Assembly: GCF_000519005.1 (NCBI RefSeq)
Contig: NZ_JAER01000008.1
Span: 97,796-161,795, forward strand
Length of the DNA stretch: 64,000 nucleotides
Origin: Nocardioides sp. J54
GTDB lineage: Bacteria; Actinomycetota; Actinomycetes; Propionibacteriales; Nocardioidaceae
Direction of reading: 5' to 3'
In this document: one piece after another, positions 15,122-24,298 of the stretch
How the letters are laid out: each line of letters starts with the position of its first letter
How positions within the stretch are numbered: position 1 is the stretch's first letter
Made by a program: the position numbers and the translations under genes
The notes under the pieces: generated by a model
The model's input: the letters and a program-made list of their open reading frames with translations, nothing else
What the model was told of the DNA's origin: nothing
Databases searched by the model: none

Positions 15122-16747
15122 ATGCTTCGCACTCCTTCATCCCTCATTGCCGGCACACCCACCGACGTCGCTGCCGACCTGTCCGCGGGCGCCGCGGCGC
15201 ACCTGCGCGCCGAGGGCGTCACCGTCGCGCGCGGCGGCCGCACCGTCCTGTCCGGCGTCGACGTGACCGTCGGCGCCGGGTCGCGCCTCGCCGTGGTCGG
15301 CGAGAACGGCCGCGGCAAGACCACGCTCCTGCACGTCCTCGCCGGCGACCTCCCTCCGGACCGCGGCACGGTGAGCCGCGCCGGCACGCTGGCCCTGGTC
15401 GAGCAGACCCTCGACGTCGCCGACGACCGCACGGTCGGCGACCTCGTCCGCGACGCGGTCGGCGACGCGCTCGACGCCCTCGACCGACTGGAGGCCGCGA
15501 CGGAGGCACTCGCCGCCGGGGAGCCGGACGCCGAGGACGCCTACGCACGGGCGCTCGAGGCCGCCACCCGGCTCGACGCCTGGGACGCCGAGCGCCGTGT
15601 CGACGTCGCCCTGGCCGGCCTCGGCGCGTGCACCGACCGGGGCCGGCGGCTGTCCACGCTGTCGGTCGGCCAGCGCTACCGGGTGCGCCTGGCCGTCGTC
15701 CTCGCCTCCGGTGTCGACCTGCTCCTGCTGGACGAGCCGACCAACCACCTCGACGCCGCGGCCCTCGACTTCCTGGCCCGCCGCCTGCGCGAGCACCCCG
15801 GGGGCGTCGCCGTGGTCAGCCACGACCGCGCGCTCCTGCGGGAGGTCACCACCACCTTCCTCGACCTCGACCCCAGCCGCGACGGACGGCCCCGCGTCCA
15901 CGCCGGCGGGTACGACGGCTGGGTCACCGGCCGCCGGCGCGAGCGCGAGCGCTGGGAGCAGGAGCATGCCGAGCAGGTCGCCGAGCACGCAGCGCTGGAG
16001 CGGGCGGCCGACGAGGCCCGGGGGCGGCTGCGCACCGGGTGGCGCCCGGACAAGGGGACGGGCAAGCACCAGCGGGCGACCCGCGCGGGCGGCGTGGTCC
16101 GCGCCCTCAACCGGCGCGTCGGGGAGCTCGACGAGCACCGGGTCACCGTCCCGGAGCCCCCGCGAGCACTGTCCTTCCCCGCCCTGCGCGTACGACGGGG
16201 GCGGCCGTTGCTCGACGCCCGCGGGGTCGCCGTGGCCGGCCGGCTCCGGGGGCACCTGGACCTCTCGCTCGCTGGCGGCGACCGGCTCGTGCTGACCGGA
16301 CCGAACGGGGTCGGCAAGTCCACGCTGCTGGCGGTGCTCGCCGGCGGGCTCGAGCCGACCGACGGCGAGGTGCGCACGCACGACGGCGCCCGGGTGGTGC
16401 TGCTGTCGCAGGAGACGTCGACCGGCCTGTCGGCCGCCGGCCACGAGGCCGCGGTGCGAGCCACCGGCCTGCTCGACGAGGAGGCGCTGCGCACCCCCGT
16501 CGACCGGCTCTCCGAGGGTCAGCGGCGTCGCCTGCACCTCGCCCTCTGCCTCGCCGCACGCCCCGACGTCCTGCTGCTCGACGAGCCGACGAACCACCTC
16601 TCGATCGCCCTGGTGGACGAGCTCACCCGAGCGCTGGAGACGACCTCGTGCGCCGTGGTCGTCGCCACCCACGACCGCCAGCTGCTGGCCGACACCGCCA
16701 ATTGGCCGCGCCTGGCGCTGGGGGATCGCGGGCCGAGGACCGGGTAG
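15122..16747 (+). CDS. ABC-F family ATPase, antibiotic-resistance (ribosome protection) type
   Basis: This 541-residue soluble protein has two ABC domains and no membrane segments. Domain 1 has Walker [10 protein letters not shown] (about 60-68), signature LSVGQRYR and Walker [13 protein letters not shown]. Domain 2 has [17 protein letters not shown] and [11 protein letters not shown]. An Arg/Glu-rich linker with [13 protein letters not shown] between them corresponds to the ribosome-contacting P-site tether. Family members displace macrolides, lincosamides or related drugs from the ribosome. The upstream leader ORF and hairpins support a drug-inducible resistance role. The ATG at 15122 is chosen, and a GTG at 15086 lies inside the hairpins. 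Confidence 0.88.
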   Translation: MLRTPSSLIAGTPTDVAADLSAGAAAHLRAEGVTVARGGRTVLSGVDVTVGAGSRLAVVGENGRGKTTLLHVLAGDLPPDRGTVSRAGTLALVEQTLDVADDRTVGDLVRDAVGDALDALDRLEAATEALAAGEPDAEDAYARALEAATRLDAWDAERRVDVALAGLGACTDRGRRLSTLSVGQRYRVRLAVVLASGVDLLLLDEPTNHLDAAALDFLARRLREHPGGVAVVSHDRALLREVTTTFLDLDPSRDGRPRVHAGGYDGWVTGRRRERERWEQEHAEQVAEHAALERAADEARGRLRTGWRPDKGTGKHQRATRAGGVVRALNRRVGELDEHRVTVPEPPRALSFPALRVRRGRPLLDARGVAVAGRLRGHLDLSLAGGDRLVLTGPNGVGKSTLLAVLAGGLEPTDGEVRTHDGARVVLLSQETSTGLSAAGHEAAVRATGLLDEEALRTPVDRLSEGQRRRLHLALCLAARPDVLLLDEPTNHLSIALVDELTRALETTSCAVVVATHDRQLLADTANWPRLALGDRGPRTG

Positions 16748-16805
16748 AGCACCGAAGGGCGCGCTCGGTAGGATTCCGGGCACGACCCTTGAACCCCTGC
16801 CGAGG

Positions 16806-19688
16806 ATGCGCGTGCACCTGATCGTCCTGCTCCACTTCGTGGCGGGACTGGGGGCGCCCTGGCTGGTCCGTCGCCTCGGGACGCGCGCGTTCGCCGTCCT
16901 GGCCGCCGTCCCTGCAGGCAGCCTCGTGTGGGCCGTCGCGCACACCGGGGCGGTGCGCGAGGGGGACGGCCCCACCGACGTGCTGTCGTGGGTGCCGTCG
17001 CTCGACCTCGAGGTCGCACTGACGATGGGCGTCCTGCAGTGGCTGATGTTCCTCGTCGTGGTCGGGATCGGTGCCCTGGTCCTGGCCTACTGCACCTGGT
17101 ACTTCACCGACGACGACGAGGGGATCGGCACGTTCGCGGGCGTGCTGGTCGCCTTCGTCGGCGCGATGCTCGGCCTCGTCCTCGCCGACGACCTGCTGCT
17201 GCTCTACGTCTTCTGGGAGCTGACGACGGTCTTCTCCTACCTGCTGATCGGCTACGACCCGACGAAGACGTCGTCGCGCCGCTCGGCGCTGCAGGCCCTG
17301 CTGGTCACCACCTTCGGTGGCCTGGCGATGCTGGTCGGTCTGCTGGTCATCGGCCACGAGGCCGGCACGCTGCGGATCTCGGAGATCCTCGCCGACCCGC
17401 CGGGCGGCACCTCCGTGACGATCGCCGTCGCGCTGCTGCTGGTCGGCGCGCTGAGCAAGTCCGCGCTCTTCCCCTTCCACTTCTGGCTGCCCGGCGCGAT
17501 GGCCGCGCCGACGCCGGTCAGCGCCTACCTGCACGCCGCGGCGATGGTGAAGGCCGGTGTCTACCTGGTCGCGCTGCTGGCGCCGGCGTTCAGCACCGTC
17601 GCCGGGTGGCACGCGAGCCTGCTCGTCCTGGGAGTGCTCACGATGGTGCTGGGCGGGCTCCGCTCGCTGCGCCAGTACGACGTCAAGCTGCTCCTCGCCT
17701 ACGGCACGGTCAGCCAGCTCGGGTTCCTCATGGTGGTGCTGTCGATCGGCACCCGTCACGCGGCGCTCGCCGGCCTGGCGCTGCTGCTGGCGCACGCACT
17801 CTTCAAGGCGACGCTCTTCCTCGTCGTCGGCATCGTCGACAAGTCCACCGGCACGCGCGACCTGCGCAAGCTCTCCGGGCTCGGTCGGCGCCAGCCGGTG
17901 CTGCTCACGATCGCCGGCCTCGCCGCGCTGTCCATGGCCGGCGTGGTGCCGCTGCTCGGCTTCGTCGCCAAGGAGTCGAGCTTCGAGGCACTCGTCGACG
18001 TCGCGGAGACCGGCACCGAGCTGCCCGCGTGGGCCGGCTGGCTCGCCGTCGCCGGCGTCGTGGTCGGCTCGGTCCTCACCGTCGCCTACACCGCCCGCTT
18101 CGTGTGGGGCACCTTCGCCGACAAGCCCGCGGTGGACGACACCCCGCTGACCCCGCCCGGCGCAGGCTTCCAGGCCGCCCCGGCGGTGCTCGCGATGACC
18201 GGCCTCGTCCTCGGCTTCGCCGGCTCCCCGCTGACCAGCCAGCTCGCGCCGTACGTCGACCAGTTCCCTGCGGCCGAGAAGGAGCCCTACCTCGCGCTGT
18301 GGCACGGCGTCGGGCTCCCGCTGCTGTTCTCCGTGCTCGCCGTCGGCGTCGGCCTGCTGATGTTCTGGAAGCGCGAGCGCTTCGCCCGCGCCCAGGCCCG
18401 GGTGACCACCGACCTCAGCACCGAGCGCGGCTACGGCTGGACGATGCGGGCCGTCGACCGGGCCGCCGTCGAGGTGACCGGCTGGGTCCAGCGCGGCTCC
18501 GTGGCGGCGTACCTCGCGATCATCCTGCTCGTCGTCATCGGGCTGCCCGGGATGGCGGCACTGCTCAACGTGGACCCCGACGACCTGCGGGTCGTCCTGT
18601 GGGACTCGCCGGCCCAGGCCGCCGTCGGCCTCGTCATCGTCGTCGCGGCGGTGATGACCGCGCGGTCGCGGCGCCGGCTGCGCGCGGTGGTGCTGGTCGG
18701 CGTGACCGGCTACGGCACGGCCCTGCTCTTCCTGCTCCACGGCGCTCCCGACCTCGCGCTGACGCAGGTGCTGGTCGAGACCGTCAGCCTCGTGGTCTTC
18801 GTGCTCGTGCTGCGGCGGCTGCCGGAGTACTTCACCGACCGGCCGCTCACCTGGCACCGCTACCTGCGGGTCGCGCTCGGCGTCGGCGTCGCTGCCGGCG
18901 TCACCGGCTTCATGCTGCTGACGACCTCGGCGCGCACGCACGACCCGGTGTCGGTGGAGTTCGCCGAGCAGGCGGTCGAGTACGGCGGGGGCGAGAACAT
19001 CGTCAACGTCACGCTGGTCGACATCCGCGCCTGGGACACCTTCGGCGAGATCTCGGTCCTCGTGGCGGCCGCGACCGGCGTCGCGAGCCTGATCTTCCTC
19101 GACACCCGGCTGTCCGGGATCCGGCGCCTCCGCGAGATCCCCTACCCGGTCGGCGTGACGAAGCAGCGGGCCACCGCCGGCCGCCGGGCGTGGCTGCCCG
19201 CGCCCCGGACCCTCGACGCGGACCGGCGCTCGATCGTCTTCGAGGTCGTCACCCGGCTGGTGTTCCACAGCATCGTCGTGTTCAGCATCTACCTGCTGCT
19301 GGCGGGCCACAACCAGCCCGGAGGCGGCTTCGCGGCCGGGCTGGTCACCGGCATCGCACTGATCATCCGCTACCTCGCGGGCGGCAAGTACGAGCTCGAC
19401 GAGGCGGCGCCGGTCGACGCCGGCATCCTGATGGGCAGCGGCCTCGGCATCGCGGCGACGTCCGCCGTCGTACCCCTCTTCTTCGGCGGCGCCGTGCTGC
19501 AGAGCGCGATCGTCGACGTCTCGCTCGGGCCGCTCGGCAAGCTGCACCTGGTGTCGTCGACCGGGTTCGACATCGGCGTCTACCTGATCGTGGTCGCGCT
19601 CATCCTCGACCTGCTGCGCACCTTCGGCTCGCGCATCGACCGCCAGGTCCAGCGCGAGCGCCGCGAGGCAGAGGGGAGCCCTGCCTGA
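16806..19688 (+). CDS. mrpA: Na+/H+ antiporter subunit A (MrpA/MnhA, with fused B-type domain)
   Basis: This 960-residue polytopic protein is the largest Mrp complex subunit, homologous to respiratory complex I NuoL. Key antiporter motifs are FWELTTVFSYLLIGYD (conserved Glu) and ALSKSALFPFHFWLPGAM (conserved Lys), with SQLGFLMVVL later. The C-terminal 280 residues carry the DUF4040 and MrpB-like part (LVFHSIVVFSIYLLLAGHNQ, GGGFAAGLVTGIALI). It exports Na+ in exchange for H+ as part of the MrpA-G assembly, supporting pH and salt tolerance. It is the first gene of a tightly overlapping six-gene operon; its TGA overlaps the mrpC ATG. Confidence 0.95.
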   Translation: MRVHLIVLLHFVAGLGAPWLVRRLGTRAFAVLAAVPAGSLVWAVAHTGAVREGDGPTDVLSWVPSLDLEVALTMGVLQWLMFLVVVGIGALVLAYCTWYFTDDDEGIGTFAGVLVAFVGAMLGLVLADDLLLLYVFWELTTVFSYLLIGYDPTKTSSRRSALQALLVTTFGGLAMLVGLLVIGHEAGTLRISEILADPPGGTSVTIAVALLLVGALSKSALFPFHFWLPGAMAAPTPVSAYLHAAAMVKAGVYLVALLAPAFSTVAGWHASLLVLGVLTMVLGGLRSLRQYDVKLLLAYGTVSQLGFLMVVLSIGTRHAALAGLALLLAHALFKATLFLVVGIVDKSTGTRDLRKLSGLGRRQPVLLTIAGLAALSMAGVVPLLGFVAKESSFEALVDVAETGTELPAWAGWLAVAGVVVGSVLTVAYTARFVWGTFADKPAVDDTPLTPPGAGFQAAPAVLAMTGLVLGFAGSPLTSQLAPYVDQFPAAEKEPYLALWHGVGLPLLFSVLAVGVGLLMFWKRERFARAQARVTTDLSTERGYGWTMRAVDRAAVEVTGWVQRGSVAAYLAIILLVVIGLPGMAALLNVDPDDLRVVLWDSPAQAAVGLVIVVAAVMTARSRRRLRAVVLVGVTGYGTALLFLLHGAPDLALTQVLVETVSLVVFVLVLRRLPEYFTDRPLTWHRYLRVALGVGVAAGVTGFMLLTTSARTHDPVSVEFAEQAVEYGGGENIVNVTLVDIRAWDTFGEISVLVAAATGVASLIFLDTRLSGIRRLREIPYPVGVTKQRATAGRRAWLPAPRTLDADRRSIVFEVVTRLVFHSIVVFSIYLLLAGHNQPGGGFAAGLVTGIALIIRYLAGGKYELDEAAPVDAGILMGSGLGIAATSAVVPLFFGGAVLQSAIVDVSLGPLGKLHLVSSTGFDIGVYLIVVALILDLLRTFGSRIDRQVQRERREAEGSPA

Positions 19689-20116
19689 TGGACGCGAACC
19701 TGACCCTGGTCCTCACCGGCGCCGCCATGATCGGCTGCGGCGTCTACCTCGTGCTGGAGCGCAGCCTGACCCGCGTGCTGGTCGGCCTCGTCGTGCTGAG
19801 CAACGGGGTGAACCTCCAGTTCCTCGTCGCCGGCGGCAAGGCCGGCGAGGCGCCCATCGTCGGTGAGGCCGCCGCGTCGGAGATGAGCGACCCGCTGCCG
19901 CAGGCACTGGTCCTCACGGCGATCGTGATCACCCTCGCCATGGTGGCGTTCGTGCTGGCGATGGCCTACCGCAGCTGGCAGCTCAACGACCACGACGACG
20001 TCCAGGACGACGTCGAGGACGCAGCCATCCGTCGGCTCGCGGAGAGCGACGAACAGTCCGACAGCTTCGACCTCTCCAGCGACGAGCCCGAGACCTTCGA
20101 GCAGGAGGGCGCATGA
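19688..20116 (+). CDS. mrpC: Na+/H+ antiporter subunit C (MrpC/MnhC)
   Basis: The 142-residue protein has three membrane helices and the NuoK-like core VYLVLERSLTRVLVGLVVLS followed by NGVNLQFLV and DPLPQALVLTAIVITLAMVA. The C-terminal 40 residues are an acidic cytoplasmic tail (DDVQDDVEDA, EQSDSFDLSSDEPE), longer than in Bacillus MrpC. Start and stop overlap both neighbours (TGATG and ATGA), implying translational coupling. Confidence 0.93.
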   Translation: MDANLTLVLTGAAMIGCGVYLVLERSLTRVLVGLVVLSNGVNLQFLVAGGKAGEAPIVGEAAASEMSDPLPQALVLTAIVITLAMVAFVLAMAYRSWQLNDHDDVQDDVEDAAIRRLAESDEQSDSFDLSSDEPETFEQEGA

Positions 20117-21816
20117 ACGTCAGCCTCCTCGTCCCGCTCCCCGTCGTCCTCCCCCTCCTCGGCGCCGGGGCGGCCCTGGTGCTGTCCCGCCGGCCGCACG
20201 CGCAACGGGCCGTCAGCGTCACCGTCCTGGCCGCGATGGCCGCCATCGCCGCGGTGCTCGCCGTGGCGGCCGACCAGGAAGGACCACAGGTCGCGTGGAT
20301 CGCCGGCTGGCCGGAGCCCCTGGGCATCGCCCTGGTCGCCGACCGGCTCTCCGCCCTGATGCTGCTCGTCTCGTCGCTGGTGACCCTCGCGGTCCTCACC
20401 TACTCCGTCGGCCAGGGCATGACCGGCGACGGGGAGGAGCGCACGCCGATCTCCGTCTACCACCCGACCTTCCTCGTGCTCGTCGCCGGCGTCGCCAACG
20501 CCTTCCTCGCCGGCGACCTGTTCAACCTCTTCGTCAGCTTCGAGATGCTGCTGTTCGCCAGCTACGTGCTGCTGACGCTCGGCGGCACCATGGCGCGGAT
20601 CCGCGCCGGGACGATCTACGTGGTCGTCAACCTGCTCTCGTCGATGCTCTTCCTGGTGGCACTGGCCGCCGTGTACGCCGCGACCGGCACCCTCAACCTC
20701 GCGCACCTCTCCACCCGGCTGGCCGAGCTCCCCGACAGCGTGGCCCTGGTGCTGCAGCTGATCCTGCTGGTGGTGTTCGCGATCAAGGCCGCGATCTTCC
20801 CGTTGTCGATGTGGCTGCCGGACAGCTACCCGACCGCCCCCGCGCCGGTGACCGCGGTGTTCGCCGGCCTGCTCACGAAGGTCGGCGTCTACGCGATCCT
20901 GCGGATGCAGTCGCTGCTCTTCCCCGACCAGCCGCTCACCGACCTGCTGATGTGGGCGGCGCTCGCGACGATGATCATCGCGATCCTCGGCGCGATCGCG
21001 CAGTCCGACATCAAGCGCATGCTGTCCTTCACCCTGGTCAGCCACATCGGCTTCCTGGTGTTCGGCATCGGCCTGGGCTCCGCCGCGGGCTTCTCCGGGG
21101 CGATCCTCTACGTCGCCCACCACATCACCATCCAGACCGCGCTGTTCCTGGTCGTCGGCCTGATCGAGCGGCGGGCCGGCAGCTCGTCCCTGGTGCGCCT
21201 CGGCGGCCTCGCCCGGCTCGCTCCCCTGCTGGGCATCCTGTTCTTCGTCCCCGCGATGAACCTCGCCGGGATCCCGCCGTTCTCCGGGTTCATCGGCAAG
21301 GTGATGCTGATCGAGGCCGGTGTCGCCGACGGCAGCGTGCTCGCCTGGCTGCTGGTCGGCGGCAGCGTGGTCACCAGCCTGCTCACCCTGTACGCGGTGG
21401 CGAAGACCTGGTCGCTGGCGTTCTGGCGCACGCCCCTGGAGGCCCACGAGATGGCTGCCCGGCTGGTGACCGCCGAGGACGAGGCGTCGCCGCCGCGGGG
21501 CGCCAGCCCCCGCGAGGACAGGCCCGTCCGGCTCGGGCACGGCGAGGGCCCGGGGCTGGTCGCCCAGGGCCTGGACGAGGTGGAGCGGGTCCACGACCCC
21601 GACCACCCCGACCGCGACCTGCACCAGCGGCTGCAGGACGGCGACCTGCCGGACCGGCTCCCGCGCTCGATGGTGTGGTCGACGACCGGCCTGGTCGCCA
21701 TCACCGTGGCCCTGACCTTCGTCGCCGGGCCGCTCGCGGGCTACACCGACCGGGCCGCGGTCGACCTGCTCGAGCGCACCCCGTACGTCTCGGCCGTCCT
21801 GGAGGACACGCCATGA
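20113..21816 (+). CDS. mrpD: Na+/H+ antiporter subunit D (MrpD/MnhD)
   Basis: This 567-residue NuoM/N-like protein has FNLFVSFEMLLFASYVLLTL (conserved Glu), IKAAIFPLSMWLPDSYPTAP and AGLLTKVGVYAILR (conserved lysines), and SDIKRMLSFTLVSHIGFLV. These residues form the proton pathway in the family. A charged cytoplasmic insertion of about 75 residues (about 455-530, rich in E, D and R) precedes the last helix, which is longer than usual. It partners MrpA in the antiporter. Its stop overlaps the mrpE ATG. Confidence 0.94.
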   Translation: MNVSLLVPLPVVLPLLGAGAALVLSRRPHAQRAVSVTVLAAMAAIAAVLAVAADQEGPQVAWIAGWPEPLGIALVADRLSALMLLVSSLVTLAVLTYSVGQGMTGDGEERTPISVYHPTFLVLVAGVANAFLAGDLFNLFVSFEMLLFASYVLLTLGGTMARIRAGTIYVVVNLLSSMLFLVALAAVYAATGTLNLAHLSTRLAELPDSVALVLQLILLVVFAIKAAIFPLSMWLPDSYPTAPAPVTAVFAGLLTKVGVYAILRMQSLLFPDQPLTDLLMWAALATMIIAILGAIAQSDIKRMLSFTLVSHIGFLVFGIGLGSAAGFSGAILYVAHHITIQTALFLVVGLIERRAGSSSLVRLGGLARLAPLLGILFFVPAMNLAGIPPFSGFIGKVMLIEAGVADGSVLAWLLVGGSVVTSLLTLYAVAKTWSLAFWRTPLEAHEMAARLVTAEDEASPPRGASPREDRPVRLGHGEGPGLVAQGLDEVERVHDPDHPDRDLHQRLQDGDLPDRLPRSMVWSTTGLVAITVALTFVAGPLAGYTDRAAVDLLERTPYVSAVLEDTP

Positions 21817-22475
21817 CCGCCGACGTGGCCCCCGCCCCGGTGCCGGACCAGCCCTCCGCCGTACGCCGGCGGCTGGCGAACGTCCAGCTCGGCGTGACGC
21901 TGTGGCTCACCGTCCTGTGGCTGGTGCTGTGGCGCGACCTGACCTTCCCGCTCGTGGTCGGCGGACTGCTCGTCGGCGTGGTCGTGCAGCTGGTGTTCCC
22001 GCTGCCGCCCCTGCGGATGCACCTGCGCCCGCGTCCGGTCGGGCTGCTCGTGCTGGTCGCGGTGTTCCTGCGCGACGTCGTCGTCGCGAGCTGGCAGGTC
22101 ACCCGGATCGTGCTGCGCCCCGGCCCGGTCACCAACGCCGTCGTCGAGATCCAGCTGCGCACGCCCTCGGACTTCGTCCTCACCATCGTCGGCGAGATGC
22201 TGACCCTGATCCCGGGCAGCGTCCTGGTCGAGGCCCGCCGGGCGAGCCACACCATCTACATGCACGTCCTGGACGTCGCCGACGAGGACGACGTCGAGGA
22301 GTTCCGCCAGCTCGCGCTCGCCCAGGAGCGCCGCGTGCTGCGGGCCTTCGGCATCGACGACAGCCACCTGTCGCTGCCGCCGGAGCAGGCGCAGCAGGCC
22401 GTGCGCGACCGCGCGGCGGGCGAGGACGTGCAGGGTGTCGTCCACGGCGTGCACGACGAGGAGGGCTTCGGATGA
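21813..22475 (+). CDS. mrpE: Na+/H+ antiporter subunit E (MrpE/MnhE)
   Basis: The 220-residue protein has three N-terminal hydrophobic helices (TLWLTVLWLVLWRDL, VVGGLLVGVVVQLVFPLPPL, VGLLVLVAVFLRDVVVAS) and the MrpE signature TPSDFVLTIVGEMLTLIPGS followed by a soluble tail that ends DVADEDDVEEFRQLALAQER and beyond. The last 40 residues are extended compared with classical MrpE (about 160 residues). It is needed for Mrp complex assembly. Confidence 0.92.
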   Translation: MTADVAPAPVPDQPSAVRRRLANVQLGVTLWLTVLWLVLWRDLTFPLVVGGLLVGVVVQLVFPLPPLRMHLRPRPVGLLVLVAVFLRDVVVASWQVTRIVLRPGPVTNAVVEIQLRTPSDFVLTIVGEMLTLIPGSVLVEARRASHTIYMHVLDVADEDDVEEFRQLALAQERRVLRAFGIDDSHLSLPPEQAQQAVRDRAAGEDVQGVVHGVHDEEGFG

Positions 22476-22759
22476 GCGTGACCGACTGGGTGCTCGGCGG
22501 GTGCGTGGTCGTGCTCGCCGTCGCCGCTCTGCTCCTCACCGCCCGGATCACGATCGGTCCGACCACGCTCGACCGGATCATCGCCATGGACGCCCTCATC
22601 GCCGTCCTCATCTGCGGCCTCGCCCTCGACGCGGCGGTACGACGCAGCACCGACACCATCCCGATCCTGCTCACGCTCACCGTGCTGGGGTTCGTGGGAT
22701 CGGTGAGCGTCGCCCGGTTCACCCGCGGGCGCACCGACATCGAGGGGGACCCGCGATGA
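22472..22759 (+). CDS. mrpF: Na+/H+ antiporter subunit F (MrpF/MnhF)
   Basis: The 95-residue protein has three transmembrane helices. The conserved segment RITIGPTTLDRIIAMDALIA contains the invariant Asp pair region typical of MrpF. ATGA overlaps on both sides place it in coupled translation with mrpE and mrpG. Confidence 0.92.
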   Translation: MSVTDWVLGGCVVVLAVAALLLTARITIGPTTLDRIIAMDALIAVLICGLALDAAVRRSTDTIPILLTLTVLGFVGSVSVARFTRGRTDIEGDPR

Positions 22760-23118
22760 CCTGGCCCGGGGTCGCCGACGCACTCGCCGCCGTGTGCCTC
22801 TCGCTGGGCGCGTTGCTGACGCTCGTCGCAGCGATCGGCATGCTGCGCTTCCCGGACCTGCTCACCCGGATGCACGCGGTGACCAAGCCGCAGGTGCTCG
22901 GCCTGCTGCTGGTCTGCACCGGCCTCGCGCTGCGCCTGCGCGACCCCGGCGCCACGGGCCTGCTCGTGCTGGTGGTGGTCGCGCAGATGCTCACCGCACC
23001 GGTCGCCAGCCACATGGCCGGCCGCGCGTCGTACCGCAGTGGGCAGATGCGCACCGACCTGCTCGTCGTCGACGAGCTGACCGGCGTCGACCTGGAGGAG
23101 AACCGCGGCGCCCCCTGA
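22756..23118 (+). CDS. mrpG: Na+/H+ antiporter subunit G (MrpG/MnhG)
   Basis: The 120-residue protein has three helices and the MrpG signature AAIGMLRFPDLLTRMHAVTK. It is the last subunit of the operon, and the following 54 bases separate it from the convergent TetR gene. All expected Mrp subunits are present if MrpB is counted inside MrpA. Confidence 0.93.
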   Translation: MTWPGVADALAAVCLSLGALLTLVAAIGMLRFPDLLTRMHAVTKPQVLGLLLVCTGLALRLRDPGATGLLVLVVVAQMLTAPVASHMAGRASYRSGQMRTDLLVVDELTGVDLEENRGAP

Positions 23119-23172
23119 CCGTCACCGGTCGCGCACCGAACAACGGATCAGCCGACCAGCCGACCGACCCGA

Positions 23173-23796
23173 TCAGTCGCGCGGGACCAGGCCGCCGATC
23201 AGCATCTCGGCGAACATCTCGCCGATCTCCGAGGGCGACAGGCTCCCTGCGAGGTCGAGCCAGGCGTGCGTCCACGCGCCGGTGCCGATGATGCCGAAGG
23301 CGATCACCCGCGCCGGGCCGATCCGCCGGAAGGCGCCCTCGTTCATGCCGTGCTCGATGAGGTCGACGAAGATCCGCTCGAACTCGTCGCGCTTGCGCTG
23401 GATCTCCTCGAACGTGTCGCCGTCGAGGAAGCGGCGCTCCTGCAGGAACACCGTGATCTCGGCCTTGTAGACCCCCATCGGCTCGAGGAGGGCCTCCTTG
23501 ATGAGCTTGCGCAACCGGTCGGCCGGCGGCAGCCCGGGCTCCGACATCACCGCCCTGGCCTTCGAGAGCTGGTGGTCGATGAACTCGTCGTGGACGCGCT
23601 GCAGCAGCTCGTCCTTGCTCTGGAAGTGGTGGTAGAAGGCACCCTTGGTCAGGCCCGCGGCGTCGACGATGCTCTGCACCGAGGTGCTCGCGTAGCCCCT
23701 GGTCTCGAACAGCTCGATGCCGGCCTTCACCAGTGCCTTGCGCGCACCCTCGGGGTCGCGGAGCCTCTTGCGACGCCCGCTCGCAGCCTCGGCCAC
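23173..23796 (-). CDS. TetR-family transcriptional regulator
   Basis: The protein has 207 residues from GTG 23796. An upstream GTG at 23802 abuts the GAGGAG site, so 23796 gives better spacing. The N-terminal TetR DNA-binding domain reads ARKALVKAGIELFETRGYAS, then TSVQSIVDAAGLTKGAFYHH and FQSKDELLQRV. The ligand-binding half has no recognisable effector signature (FLQERRFLDGDTFEEIQRKR). It is the only TetR gene in the window and is the last gene of the acyl-CoA dehydrogenase/ABC transporter series. It is the best candidate to bind the ACCGACCGGTCGGT-type palindromes at 30313, 35756, 38787 and 38899. Confidence 0.9.
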   Translation of the reverse strand: MAEAASGRRKRLRDPEGARKALVKAGIELFETRGYASTSVQSIVDAAGLTKGAFYHHFQSKDELLQRVHDEFIDHQLSKARAVMSEPGLPPADRLRKLIKEALLEPMGVYKAEITVFLQERRFLDGDTFEEIQRKRDEFERIFVDLIEHGMNEGAFRRIGPARVIAFGIIGTGAWTHAWLDLAGSLSPSEIGEMFAEMLIGGLVPRD

Positions 23797-23822
23797 GGGC
23801 ACCTCCTCACGTGATCGGTTCT

Positions 23823-23843
23823 GTCGGTCCAGACTGACCGGTA
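23823..23843 (-). promoter_or_regulatory. Imperfect inverted repeat upstream of the TetR gene
   Basis: TGTCGGTCC and TGACCGGTA flank a short centre in the 49-base gap before the TetR start. The half-sites resemble those of the ACCGACCGGTCGGT palindrome but with wider spacing. It may be an autoregulatory operator. Confidence 0.35.
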
Positions 23844-23845
23844 CG

Positions 23846-24298
23846 TTAGCAACCGGGGCGGCACTGCAGCAGGTTCACCATCTCCCCGGCGTGGACGACC
23901 TCGTCACGCTGGTTGAGCACCTCGACCTCCTGCACGACCACCCCCCGGCGGCCGTCACGGGTGGGACGGAGCTCTGCAACGGTGGTGCGGGTGCGCACGG
24001 TGTCCCCGATGAGGACGGGCGCCCGCATGGTCCAGCGCCGCACCTCGAGGAACGCGACGAGCGGCTGGCCGACGAACGGCAGCTGTCCCCGTTGCCCCGT
24101 CGCGACGGAGAGGACCAGCGCGCCGTGCACGAGCCGGGTCCCGAAGGGGCTCCGGGCGGCGTGCTCGGCGTCGGTGTGGAGCGGGTGGAAGTCACCCGAG
24201 ACCCCGCAGAAGGCGACGACGTCCGCCTCGGTCATGGTGCGCCCGGTGCTGGTCCAGGCGTCGCCGAGCGCCAGGTCGTCGAACCAGAGCTCAGCCAT
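23846..24298 (-). CDS. MaoC-like (R)-enoyl-CoA hydratase
   Basis: This 150-residue single-hotdog protein has the MaoC catalytic Asp/His motif in GVSGDFHPLHTDAEHA (about residues 33-48) and FGTRLVHGALVLSVATG. Such enzymes hydrate trans-2-enoyl-CoA. The ATG at 24298 overlaps the end of the acyl-CoA dehydrogenase beta gene by 8 bases, so the hydratase is translated with the enzyme that makes its likely substrate. Family members may work as homodimers or in pairs. Confidence 0.88.
   Translation of the reverse strand: MAELWFDDLALGDAWTSTGRTMTEADVVAFCGVSGDFHPLHTDAEHAARSPFGTRLVHGALVLSVATGQRGQLPFVGQPLVAFLEVRRWTMRAPVLIGDTVRTRTTVAELRPTRDGRRGVVVQEVEVLNQRDEVVHAGEMVNLLQCRPGC

Noticed and set aside
16623..19547. 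Roughly 970-codon minus-strand frame opposite mrpA
   Set aside because: Extremely rich in D, E, H, Q and R and without hydrophobic structure. It is the shadow of the membrane antiporter gene.
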